Source: an uncultured Candidatus Saccharibacteria bacterium
GTDB lineage: Bacteria; Patescibacteriota; Saccharimonadia; Saccharimonadales; Saccharimonadaceae
Direction of reading: 5' to 3'
DNA: 21,669 nt
NCBI GenBank assembly: GCA_938038145.1
Contig: CALHQU010000002.1
Location: 1-21,669 of the forward strand
Below are positions 15,355 to 21,669 of this stretch, in pieces. The notes beneath the pieces are model-generated. The model had not been told where the DNA came from, did no database searches, and saw only the letters and a program-made list of their open reading frames with translations. The first letter of the stretch is position 1. The number at the start of each line of letters is the position of its first letter. Position numbers and translations under genes: made by a program.

Positions 15355-16998
15355 TTATGAGCCAGTTCCCACAACAACGATAAATTGCGCATCAACATTC
15401 AAATTATACTTCGAGGAATCTGATGAAACCGAGCCATACAACTCCTTAAATTTATCTTTTGTAGCGGTTTTTTCTTTACCAGCTGGCAATTGATAAACTT
15501 GGGTTTTTGCTACTTTCTCACCACCTGGAACATTGCCAACATGAACAACTTTTATTCCTAATTCTGTCAATTTGTCCGCTTCTTTCTGTGCTGCACCAGC
15601 CACGCCGGAACCATTCAACACAGCAACTGTGGCTTTTTCCTTAGATAATGGCGTTGCGTAAATCTCAGATTTTATATAAGCGCGGATGTCGTCATAATCA
15701 TACAATCCCGCAGCTGGCTGAACTATACTTGCGCCACCCGCCGTGCCAGTAGTCATAAGTACGTTGTTTTCCTCTACAAAACTCAACCTGTGAATATCAG
15801 ATTCTTTTATCTCCGAGCCAAGGTTCATAATTGTGCGGATTTCTTTCGTGTCAATGTTTGTGCGCAAGTTTTTTCCCATGGCATCCATCAGAGACGTCAC
15901 CTTACCAAAGTCAGTCAGCGTTCCCGTGGAAGTAGCTTTGCTTTTCAGCGCCATAAGCACCAATTGTTGGTTTTTCTCTCGGTCAAAGTTGGATTGTTCC
16001 AATCCGTAAGTTGGCGCCACCAAACCACGCGCTCGAGAGAACCACATCGCTTTTTCGCCATCCATTTCGTGCTTGCCGTTAGTTAATTGCATATAGTGAC
16101 CTGTTGGACATCGTTCGCGACGTTGCTGATAATTCAATTCCTTCGCTCGACACATCCAGTCCATGCTTGGATCAAGGATTCCCCGCGGATCACGACTCTG
16201 TACGTCAACAGTAACTCCGCCGACCGCATTGACAGCATCACGAATCACCGCAGTATTAATATGCGCTACGTATTGAATATCCATACCGAATATATCGCCA
16301 ATGAATTTCTTCGTTTTATCCATTCGTTCGACTTCTGCCTGCGCGCTATCTCCATTGTTTACGCAGCCAAAATATTCATTGATTTTACCAGCGTAGCCAG
16401 AATTACACGCCATGCCAAATTTTACATACAAGTCACGCGGAATGCTAAACATATACGCGTCCTTCTTTGTCTGATTGACACTAAGAATCATCATCGAGTC
16501 GGTCAATGTCGCACCTGGATGGTCCGGATCGTCATCTGTTGTACCTAAAATCAGCACATTACTTCTGCCATAAGCATCTTCTTTCAGCTTCTGCTGCGAA
16601 AATAGTCCTAAGATTCCGCCATTATGGAACACCGAATTCATCGTCTGCCATAATTTTAATAGCAACCAGCCCGCCATAATTGCAATAATAATTCCGATAA
16701 CCGCAAGAATAATCCTGATAATTAACTTTTTCTTACGCTTCTGTTTGCGCTCCTGCCGATGAGAAGGCTTGGTGTTTTCATCAATTGCCGCCAACGATTC
16801 GCTAATATTCTGCTTTAATTTATTAGCAGAAGTTGGTTGCTGAATATTTCTTGTCGCATTATTCGACACTTGTGGACTATCTTCGTTACTACGAGGATGC
16901 CCGAGCGTAGTCGTTTTTTTGCTAGTAATTTCCCCCAACGAAGTTCGCTGTGGTCGCTTGGCGACAAATCCGTCCATCGACTGTTTGCGTGGTTTCAT
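15355..16998 (-). CDS. LCP (LytR-CpsA-Psr) family cell-wall glycopolymer ligase with LytR_C domain
   Basis: LCP proteins transfer polyprenyl-linked glycopolymers to peptidoglycan outside the membrane. The 547-residue product has a long basic, Ser/Thr-rich cytoplasmic N-terminus (1-90) and one transmembrane helix (about 91-117, LIIRIILAVIGIIIAIMAGW). The LCP domain follows (SNVLILGTTDDD, LTDSMMILSVN, SIPRDLYV, GGVTVDV, KAMWFSRAR), with the conserved Asp and Arg residues that bind the pyrophosphate. A C-terminal LytR_C domain (VAVLNGSGVAGAAQKEADKLTELG) ends the protein. Four cysteines (MACNSG, YFGCVN, MCRAKE, RCPTGH) lie in the extracytoplasmic LCP domain. The ATG follows an extended -10 by eight bases. 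The gene is divergent from lepB. It works with the UppS lipid carrier and GalU-made sugars. Confidence 0.92.
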   Translation of the reverse strand: MKPRKQSMDGFVAKRPQRTSLGEITSKKTTTLGHPRSNEDSPQVSNNATRNIQQPTSANKLKQNISESLAAIDENTKPSHRQERKQKRKKKLIIRIILAVIGIIIAIMAGWLLLKLWQTMNSVFHNGGILGLFSQQKLKEDAYGRSNVLILGTTDDDPDHPGATLTDSMMILSVNQTKKDAYMFSIPRDLYVKFGMACNSGYAGKINEYFGCVNNGDSAQAEVERMDKTKKFIGDIFGMDIQYVAHINTAVIRDAVNAVGGVTVDVQSRDPRGILDPSMDWMCRAKELNYQQRRERCPTGHYMQLTNGKHEMDGEKAMWFSRARGLVAPTYGLEQSNFDREKNQQLVLMALKSKATSTGTLTDFGKVTSLMDAMGKNLRTNIDTKEIRTIMNLGSEIKESDIHRLSFVEENNVLMTTGTAGGASIVQPAAGLYDYDDIRAYIKSEIYATPLSKEKATVAVLNGSGVAGAAQKEADKLTELGIKVVHVGNVPGGEKVAKTQVYQLPAGKEKTATKDKFKELYGSVSSDSSKYNLNVDAQFIVVVGTGS

Positions 16999-17003
16999 AT
17001 CTA

Positions 17004-17032
17004 TTGATTATAACACACAAAACGCTTATAAT
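17004..17032 (+). promoter_or_regulatory. Promoter of lepB
   Basis: TTGATT (17004-17009), a 17-bp spacer, and TATAAT (17027-17032), ending seven bases before the ATG. Its -35 overlaps the -10 of the divergent LCP gene. Confidence 0.75.
17007..17015 (-). promoter_or_regulatory. Extended -10 (TGTTATAAT) of the LCP gene
   Basis: On the minus strand the box ends eight bases before the LCP ATG at 16998, with no ribosome binding site. It shares bases with the lepB -35, so the two promoters cannot be occupied at the same time. Confidence 0.65.
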
Positions 17033-17039
17033 TGAAACA

Positions 17040-17645
17040 ATGGACGCTACTTTTATGGATCGTCATCCAAAATTACAAGATGGCCTGGGAATGGTCATTT
17101 TCGTTGTTGGCGTGGTGATTGGTACACTTTTATTAAACACTTTTGTATTTCAAACTTTCAATGTTGAAGGCGCCAGTATGGAAACGACGATGTACACCGG
17201 CGATCGTCTGATCGTCAATCGATTGCCCGTCACTGGTTCAAAATTGCAGAATAAAAATTATATTCCAAAGCGCGGACAAGTAATCGTGTTTAAGAATCCG
17301 AATTTTAACGCCTCGACAGGCAAAGATGAATATATTGTTAAGCGCGTAATTGCCTTTGCTGGTGAGCGAGTTACTGTGAAAAACGGCACCGTAACTGTTT
17401 ACAATACGGAAAACCCCGACGGATTTGACCCTGACACCTCAGTCAATAAAAATGAGCCAGGACAGCCTACCTCTGGAGATGTCGATACGACCGTACCAGA
17501 AGGCACGATATTCGTTATGGGCGATCACCGCCAAGGAAGCTATTCTTGCGACTCTCGAAACTGCATGGGACCAATCCCCCTTTATGACATCGTCGGGCCA
17601 GTTAGCCTACGAATATTCCCGTTCAATAAAATTCGCTCGTTCTAA
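17040..17645 (+). CDS. lepB: Signal peptidase I
   Basis: This enzyme removes signal peptides on the outer face of the membrane. From ATG 17040 the product is 201 residues. It has one N-terminal transmembrane helix (about 16-37), the catalytic serine in VEGASMETTM (Ser46), the general-base lysine in YIVKRVIAFAGERV (Lys101), and the box E block GDHRQGSYSCDSRNCMGPI (161-179). Box E normally reads GDNRxxSxDSRxxG; here a Cys pair (170 and 175) brackets DSR. An upstream extension of the open frame overlaps the promoter and was rejected. The gene converges on parB with six bases between stops. Its clients probably include the DUF2207-like protein at 1-345. Confidence 0.95.
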   Translation: MDATFMDRHPKLQDGLGMVIFVVGVVIGTLLLNTFVFQTFNVEGASMETTMYTGDRLIVNRLPVTGSKLQNKNYIPKRGQVIVFKNPNFNASTGKDEYIVKRVIAFAGERVTVKNGTVTVYNTENPDGFDPDTSVNKNEPGQPTSGDVDTTVPEGTIFVMGDHRQGSYSCDSRNCMGPIPLYDIVGPVSLRIFPFNKIRSF

Positions 17646-17651
17646 TAAAAA

Positions 17652-18530
17652 TTACTTTTCGAGTAATTCTCTTATTCGCTCAAATTCAAGATTATCCTTA
17701 AACTTGATGCTAATCTGACCAGCTCCGCGGCCGTTTGTACGGATTTTTACCCCTGTTCCAAATCGCTTTGAAAGACTTTCAACAGCATCTGCGTGAGGCA
17801 TATCTGCTGGGCGTCGTTTGTTCTCGATTGGACTAGCCTTCGCTTGCTTCCACAAAGTAACAACTTGCTCAATCCGTCGCGCTGACCACTCTTCACGAAT
17901 AGCTCGCTCCATAATATCTTCCGCGGCGTCATCGGGTAAGCCGATTAGAGGTCTTGCCTGTCCTTCATTTAATCGCCCCTCAAACAACGCCTGCTGCACA
18001 GACTTCGGTAATTTCAGTAGCCTCAATGTATTGCTGACCGCACTTATAGATTTGCCACCCAAACGCTTGCCAATTTCCTCCAGTGTCATATTGAATTGGT
18101 CGCGCAATTTTTGATAAGCAGTCGCAGTTTCAAGCGCATTCAAATCATGTCGTTGCAAGTTTTCAATCAAAGAAATCTCCAAGCGATTTTGGTCGCTCAT
18201 ACTCCTGACAATACATGGCACCTCTGTTAAATTCGCCCTATTCGCTGCGCGCCAACGTCGCTCGCCTGCCACGATCAGATATTTATCACCCTTTGGCGTC
18301 ACAACAATCGGCTGAACCACGCCATGCTCGCGCACCGATTCCGTCAGCTCATTCAAAGCATTCTCATCAAAAAAGCGACGCGGCTGATCTGGATCTGGGA
18401 CGACTTGGTCAATAGCAATATCTCTCAGATGAGAAACTTTCACATCCTGTTGTGCGGTTGGATCAAACGTTTCATCAATCAAATTGGTTGGAATTAACGA
18501 CCCAAAACCTCTACCTAAACCTTTTTTCAT
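17652..18530 (-). CDS. parB: Chromosome partitioning protein ParB
   Basis: ParB is a CTP-dependent clamp that loads at parS sites and spreads to organise origin segregation. The 292-residue product starts KKGLGRGFGSLIPTN. It then has the N-terminal domain (QVVPDPDQPRRFFDENALNELTESVREHGVVQPIVV) with the CTP-binding GERRWRAANRA box (about residue 90) and the ENLQRHDLNALETA block. The helix-turn-helix domain (EEIGKRLGGKSISAVSNTLRLLKLP) precedes the C-terminal dimerisation region. The start overlaps the parA stop (ATGA), giving a tight parA-parB operon. No perfect parS was found in the window. Confidence 0.95.
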   Translation of the reverse strand: MKKGLGRGFGSLIPTNLIDETFDPTAQQDVKVSHLRDIAIDQVVPDPDQPRRFFDENALNELTESVREHGVVQPIVVTPKGDKYLIVAGERRWRAANRANLTEVPCIVRSMSDQNRLEISLIENLQRHDLNALETATAYQKLRDQFNMTLEEIGKRLGGKSISAVSNTLRLLKLPKSVQQALFEGRLNEGQARPLIGLPDDAAEDIMERAIREEWSARRIEQVVTLWKQAKASPIENKRRPADMPHADAVESLSKRFGTGVKIRTNGRGAGQISIKFKDNLEFERIRELLEK

Positions 18531-19291
18531 CGCTCCACCCTCTCTATAATTTCTTTCGTTAGCGCCTTATAGGCCCGAGAGCCTTTTGAAAAACGATCAT
18601 ACGCCCCAACCGGCGCGCCATGACTAGGAGCTTCAGCCAAGCGAATATTTCGCGGAATGCTATTCTTAAAAATCTTGTCTGGGAAATACTTTTTAACCTC
18701 AGCGTGAACTTGCCCAGATAATGTAGTCCTGGAATCCATCATCGTCAATAAAACGCCCAATAATTCCAGGGGTGGATTAAGCCCCTTCTTTATCAATTTC
18801 ATACTTTCCAAAAGCTGCCCCAATCCTTCCAATGCGTAAAATTCCGCCTGGACTGGAAGCAATACGTAATTAGCAGCAATCATGCCGTTGACTGTCAACA
18901 AACTCAAGCTCGGTGGACTATCAATAATAATATAGTCGTAATCCGTCGCCTTCTGCAAAGCCTCTCGCAAGCGAACAAACCTTCCCTGCGCCTGCGCCAA
19001 TTCCACTTCCGTATTCGCCAAATGAGGTGTAGCTGGAGCGATTGACAAGTTTTTATATTCCGTCGGCAATATGATATTAGCCAGGTCAATTTGTCGCATA
19101 ATCACCTCTGATATTGTTGCGCCCAAATTCTGTTTATCTATTCCAAGTCCACTAGTAGCATTACCCTGCGGATCAAAATCCACCAACAATGTTTTCTTGC
19201 CAGCTTTTGCCAAAAAATATGCTACGTTAATTGACGTCGTTGTTTTGCCGACGCCACCTTTTTGATTTGTCACCGCAATGATTTTTGTCAT
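18527..19291 (-). CDS. parA: Chromosome partitioning ATPase ParA (Soj)
   Basis: ParA is a deviant Walker A ATPase that binds DNA non-specifically and moves ParB-parS complexes. The 254-residue protein has KGGVGKTTTSINVA (Walker A', residues 10-18 onwards), the switch I region FDPQGNATSGLGI, and Walker B (DYIIIDSPPSLSLLTVNG). It has the compact chromosomal length and lacks an N-terminal helix-turn-helix domain, as in Soj. The start is supported by an AAAGGGG site and an extended -10 farther upstream. It is the first gene of the parAB operon, just downstream of the rplU terminator. Confidence 0.96.
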   Translation of the reverse strand: MTKIIAVTNQKGGVGKTTTSINVAYFLAKAGKKTLLVDFDPQGNATSGLGIDKQNLGATISEVIMRQIDLANIILPTEYKNLSIAPATPHLANTEVELAQAQGRFVRLREALQKATDYDYIIIDSPPSLSLLTVNGMIAANYVLLPVQAEFYALEGLGQLLESMKLIKKGLNPPLELLGVLLTMMDSRTTLSGQVHAEVKKYFPDKIFKNSIPRNIRLAEAPSHGAPVGAYDRFSKGSRAYKALTKEIIERVER

Positions 19292-19315
19292 TCGTTCCCC
19301 TTTTTACCTGCCTTA

Positions 19316-19324
19316 ATTATAGCA
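19316..19324 (-). promoter_or_regulatory. Extended -10 (TGCTATAAT) of parAB
   Basis: The box lies 24 nt before the parA ATG on the minus strand, leaving a short leader with a Shine-Dalgarno sequence. The -35 is weak. Confidence 0.65.
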
Positions 19325-19350
19325 TGAGCAGAACATAAATAACAGACATC

Positions 19351-19377
19351 AAAAAACCGCTTCCTTTGCGAAAGCGG
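19351..19377 (-). terminator. Terminator of rplU
   Basis: On the minus strand CCGCTT and AAGCGG form a stem with a 9-nt loop, followed by TTTTTT. It begins about ten bases after the rplU stop and separates rplU from parAB. Confidence 0.8.
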
Positions 19378-19386
19378 CTATTCAGA

Positions 19387-19692
19387 TTATTTGATTGACG
19401 TAATTTCAATCTTCGTGTACTTCTGGCGATGGCCAGTTTCTTTGTGTACACGCTTCTTACTCTTGTAGCGGATAACGCGAAGCTTATCGCCTTTAACTTC
19501 CGCTTCTACGACCTTAGCTTTAACGCTAGAACCTTTTACAGTTGGCGTACCAACCTTGATTTTATCACCATCAATCACTAAAAGTGCGTCGAGAGTGAGT
19601 TCTTTTGTGCCTTCAGGGAGGAGATCCACCAAGAGGGACTCTTTTTCGCTGACAAGATATTGTTTGCCAGAGATTTTTACGACTGCTTTCAT
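19387..19692 (-). CDS. rplU: 50S ribosomal protein L21
   Basis: L21 binds 23S rRNA. The 101-residue product has the complete family pattern: MKAVVKISGKQYLVSEKES at the N-terminus, LLVIDGDKIKVGTPTVKGSSVKAKVV in the middle, and the RNA-binding RYKSKKRVHKETGHRQKYTKIEI at the C-terminus. The ATG has AAGGAA upstream. rpmA (L27), the usual next gene, is not present: the gene is followed by a terminator and then parA. It has its own promoter, right after the Fic gene. Confidence 0.96.
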   Translation of the reverse strand: MKAVVKISGKQYLVSEKESLLVDLLPEGTKELTLDALLVIDGDKIKVGTPTVKGSSVKAKVVEAEVKGDKLRVIRYKSKKRVHKETGHRQKYTKIEITSIK

Positions 19693-19726
19693 TTCGTTCC
19701 TTAATTATTATGAATTAACTCTAATA

Positions 19727-19755
19727 ATTCTATCAAAAACTAGCGATAAAATCAA
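19727..19755 (-). promoter_or_regulatory. Promoter of rplU
   Basis: TTGATT (19750-19755), a 17-bp spacer, and TAGAAT (19727-19732) on the minus strand, with a leader of about 28 nt that holds the ribosome binding site. Confidence 0.65.
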
Positions 19756-19772
19756 GTACACATCAGTAGCAA

Positions 19773-20339
19773 TTACTTATAAAGTGGTGCCTGACCAAAA
19801 GGTCCAGTATACAACCTATCGTCTTTATGTTCAGACGACAGCAGACTTCCTAAATACGCAATGACATCTTCTGGATTTGACTGAGATTTACCTTCGGGCA
19901 GATATGGAATATAGCCATTAATTATAAAGCCGCCACGCTCCCTTGCGATATCTCGAGATTCAGAAACTATACCGTAATTATTCTCCCATCCATCATCATA
20001 TTCCTCGTGGAATATGGAACCTACAATTCGAGCCGTCCTGCCATTTCCATCCTGAAATGGATGAAGCAGCACAATACCAAGTGCAGCCACATCACCAAGC
20101 CGCTCCGGATTAACATCATCAGGAGATTCTTTTATCAATCTCATCAATTCGCTCATCACCTCGTAGCGATACTCAACAGGTATAGTTTCCTTGTCGCCTA
20201 TTTTCATAACGCCATCTTCTAAAATCAATGAATCAGCAGATCCCTGAACTCCCCTATTAATATTATCGATAAGCCCAGCAAAATCCTCAAGGCTAACATT
20301 CTTAAATTGATCCTCCCTTCTCCTTTGGCGTAGAGCCAT
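19773..20339 (-). CDS. Fic domain protein (predicted AMPylase/nucleotidyl transferase)
   Basis: Fic enzymes transfer AMP or another phosphate-containing group to target hydroxyls. The 188-residue product has the complete catalytic motif HPFQDGNGRTAR, with the catalytic His and the nucleotide-phosphate-binding Gly/Arg residues. It is preceded by the typical helix VNPERLGDVAALGIVLL. Residues around SADSLILEDG resemble, but do not match, the inhibitory (S/T)xxxE(G/N) motif. No signal peptide is seen. The start is uncertain: ATG 20337-20339 has only a weak GAGG ten bases upstream. The reading frame is overlapped by a 48-codon ORF one base out of phase. Deleting one G near 20316 would join the two into one longer protein. 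It may be the toxin of a pair or a frameshifted gene. Confidence 0.82.
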   Translation of the reverse strand: MALRQRRREDQFKNVSLEDFAGLIDNINRGVQGSADSLILEDGVMKIGDKETIPVEYRYEVMSELMRLIKESPDDVNPERLGDVAALGIVLLHPFQDGNGRTARIVGSIFHEEYDDGWENNYGIVSESRDIARERGGFIINGYIPYLPEGKSQSNPEDVIAYLGSLLSSEHKDDRLYTGPFGQAPLYK

Positions 20340-20448
20340 CAATACCAGCCTCAGCTACAAGATTCTTAAGACCCTCCGCAGACAACACTTCGCCAGGATT
20401 CTTAATTTCGACTCCGTTCATAGTTGTTTGTTTTGGATGTTTTTCCAT
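20302..20448 (-). CDS. Small ORF upstream of and overlapping the Fic gene
   Basis: This 48-codon ORF begins at ATG 20446-20448, right behind a good promoter, and ends with TAA 20302-20304 inside the fic frame. The product starts MEKHPKQTTMNGVEIKNPGEV, with SAEGLKNLVAEAGIDG in its second half, and is partly helical. The fic frame is one base further along (+1). GGGAGGA followed by TCA-ATT-TAA just before the stop is similar in layout to the RF2 programmed +1 frameshift site. Three readings are possible: a small antitoxin, the shifted N-terminus of Fic through a mutation or base-call error, or a programmed frameshift. It contains no exact (S/T)xxxE(G/N) antitoxin motif; the nearest is STPKEK. 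Confidence 0.55.
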   Translation of the reverse strand: MEKHPKQTTMNGVEIKNPGEVLSAEGLKNLVAEAGIDGSTPKEKGGSI

Positions 20449-20461
20449 GTATAGACTATAC
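20449..20461. repeat. Palindrome GTATAG-A-CTATAC over the Fic promoter
   Basis: A perfect 6+1+6 palindrome lies between the -10 and the ATG of the small ORF. A further GTATAG (20479-20484) overlaps the -35. Such placement is typical of an autoregulatory operator. Confidence 0.6.
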
Positions 20462-20488
20462 AATAGCACAAAAAATCAGTATAGTCAA
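20460..20488 (-). promoter_or_regulatory. Promoter of the small ORF-fic locus
   Basis: TTGACT (20483-20488), a 17-bp spacer, and TATTGT (20460-20465) on the minus strand. The -10 ends 11 nt before the ATG, so the leader is about 4-5 nt. It begins right next to the galU stop codon. Confidence 0.65.
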
Positions 20489-20489
20489 G

Positions 20490-21317
20490 TTAGCAAGTAG
20501 CGTTTTTCGCCATGGCGTTATTTGCCTTCAGCCAACCGCTCGGCGATCCGCATTCCATATATTCACCCTTAGCTTCGCCGACAACAATCACGCCGCCGCC
20601 ATCGATGTATGAATTAATCGCATCCGTTAGCTCAAACTCGCCTCTCTTAGGGTTTGCCGGCAAAGTTCGCGCCAACTCGAAAATCTCTTTGTTCAAGACG
20701 TAAAAACTTGAATTGCTGAGATTGCTTGGAGCTTCTTCCAATTTTGGCTTTTCAATTATTCGCACAAAATTGCCCTGATTGTCAGTTTCAATAATCCCTG
20801 TTTGCGGAATAAATTCCTCTTCGACAGGATTTCCCAATAGCCCAGCCGACAATCCGCGCGATTCCACCAGCTCCGCCAAATCTGCCGCGTTCGAACCGCC
20901 GTCGCCACGCCAAAAGAATTGATCGCCCATAATCACAAAAGCCGACTCGCCCTGTTCGATAAATTCGCTCGCCAGACCAACTGGAATACTTGTGCCATAA
21001 CCACCAGTTCCCGGCTGAGTTAAAAAATGTATTCGGACGTCGCGAAGTGGCGCCACCAGAGGTAATTTATCTTCTTTTCCCGCTCGACGTAAATAATCGT
21101 TCAATTGAATATTCGACCGATAATAGCTCTGCACCTGTGTGCTCTGCTCGCCAACTACGAAGTAAATATCCTTCACGCCCGCTCGCACAACGTCTTGCAC
21201 AATATAATCAATCACTGGACGAGTACCAACCGGCAACATACACTTTTCGATAGATTTGGTAATCGGCAACATTCGCGTGCCCCAGCCCGCGACCGGAATA
21301 ATAGCTTTAGTAATCAT
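20490..21317 (-). CDS. galU: UTP-glucose-1-phosphate uridylyltransferase (GalU-like)
   Basis: This enzyme makes UDP-glucose, or a related sugar nucleotide, for surface glycans. The 275-residue product starts KAIIPVAGWGTRMLPITKSIEKCMLPVGTRPVIDYIVQD, the nucleotide-binding GxGTR and LPxTK signature of GalU. It contains VIMGDQFFW (the GDD/GDQ-like metal site), an EKP motif (RIIEKPKLEE) and the C-terminal VVGEAKGEYMECGSPSGWLKAN. The middle (FLTQPGTGGYGTSIPVG) departs from the usual RQPxPLGLGHAV, so another sugar-1-phosphate nucleotidyltransferase remains possible. The start is supported by GGAGG. It is preceded by the DUF3137-like gene on the same strand, whose stop is eight bases upstream. The product could feed the LCP ligase pathway. 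Confidence 0.82.
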   Translation of the reverse strand: MITKAIIPVAGWGTRMLPITKSIEKCMLPVGTRPVIDYIVQDVVRAGVKDIYFVVGEQSTQVQSYYRSNIQLNDYLRRAGKEDKLPLVAPLRDVRIHFLTQPGTGGYGTSIPVGLASEFIEQGESAFVIMGDQFFWRGDGGSNAADLAELVESRGLSAGLLGNPVEEEFIPQTGIIETDNQGNFVRIIEKPKLEEAPSNLSNSSFYVLNKEIFELARTLPANPKRGEFELTDAINSYIDGGGVIVVGEAKGEYMECGSPSGWLKANNAMAKNATC

Positions 21318-21325
21318 AGTACCTC

Positions 21326-21669
21326 CTACATTTTCAGCTCTTTGTGAGCTCTTCTTAAAATCTCCAACATTTCCGCATAGCGTTTTTCATCAGAAGAAAC
21401 CCGGGCATATAGAATAACTATATTGTCCATCACTTCAATATTAGCTTTTATATCCTGGTCATACAGCCACGCCATAAAACTCGGATTTAATAACTCAAAG
21501 CTCGCCGCCTGATCTTCGTTTGTGGCAAAAATAGTATAGCGCTTATTAAAATCGCCCCACTCCATCTGGACTTTTTTATAACCCGACGGCGCTTTGAATC
21601 GTTTTAACAAACGCGAATCCGGGCGTTCCACTAAAATTCCGCCGTACGATTTTGGCAAGTTAACCTGCC
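21326..21669 (-). CDS. Partial DUF3137-like protein, C-terminal part
   Basis: The open frame runs off the right edge, so this is the C-terminal part of a longer protein; a TTG at 21658 is not needed as a start. The visible 114 or so residues include LPKSYGGILVERPD, WGDFNKRYTIFATNEDQAASFELLNPSFMAWLYD and NIVILYARV, which match the C-terminal region of DUF3137 proteins. There the FxxxFxVxxxDxxEAxxLLxPxFM pattern is usual. Its role is unknown; full-length members have N-terminal membrane segments, which would lie outside this window. It is probably in one operon with galU, whose ribosome binding site lies at its 3' end. Confidence 0.65.
   Translation of the reverse strand, partial: QVNLPKSYGGILVERPDSRLLKRFKAPSGYKKVQMEWGDFNKRYTIFATNEDQAASFELLNPSFMAWLYDQDIKANIEVMDNIVILYARVSSDEKRYAEMLEILRRAHKELKM

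Noticed and set aside
17652..19291. parAB as a sign of a nearby replication origin
   Set aside because: dnaA, dnaN, gyrB, rpmH and DnaA-box clusters are all absent from the window, and recF is in a non-origin context.
1..21669. tRNA genes, CRISPR arrays, IS elements, riboswitches
   Set aside because: Intergenic gaps are all under about 180 nt and none shows a tRNA-like fold, repeated spacers, terminal repeats with a transposase, or a recognisable riboswitch core.

Overview
The window looks like a piece of a small, streamlined bacterial chromosome of the Candidate Phyla Radiation, most probably a Saccharibacteria (TM7) relative. This is an inference from several things: short ORFs packed tail to tail, a mid-40s or lower GC impression, minimal EF-Ts and ProS, a type B L31 with a Lys/Ala tail, and loss of the lipid and isoprenoid genes that normally sit between uppS and rseP. 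TGA is used as an ordinary stop (uppS, parA), so there is no sign of the UGA-glycine code. No tRNA, rRNA, CRISPR array, IS element or prophage gene was seen.

Layout. Bases 1-3748 carry, all on the minus strand, a partial DUF2207-type surface protein, lysS, greA and proS. ProS is the last gene of an operon that starts at frr: frr, a nucleotidyltransferase-fold ORF, uppS, rseP, a CPBP protease and proS, with 1-23 nt overlaps at most junctions. recF is divergent from frr and faces rpsB-tsf across a hairpin terminator. Between about 10 and 14.6 kb, plus-strand translation genes (rpmE, prfA, prmC) alternate with unknown minus-strand single genes. From 14.6 kb there is a polytopic membrane protein, an LCP (LytR-CpsA-Psr) cell-wall ligase divergent from lepB, parA-parB, rplU, a Fic-domain gene with a small overlapping upstream ORF, galU, and the C-terminal part of a DUF3137-type protein.

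How the genes work together. Most of the window is translation (S2, EF-Ts, RRF, RF1, PrmC, L31, L21, LysRS, ProRS) and envelope work (UppS, RseP, LepB, LCP ligase, GalU). Chromosome segregation (ParAB) and RecF repair make up the rest.

The least ordinary signals are regulatory. At least ten transcription units have a -10 box only 6-11 nt before the start codon, often as an extended TGnTATAAT, which predicts leaderless or nearly leaderless mRNAs. Four unknown or accessory genes (9992-10711, 11294-11893, 13021-13605 and the Fic locus) instead have TTGA-type -35 boxes. Two of these share almost the same promoter sequence, and one has a (CT)7 tract in its -35/-10 spacer. The Fic locus has a small ORF overlapping the fic frame and a perfect GTATAG-A-CTATAC palindrome on its promoter. 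It reads either as a toxin-antitoxin pair or as a frameshifted gene.
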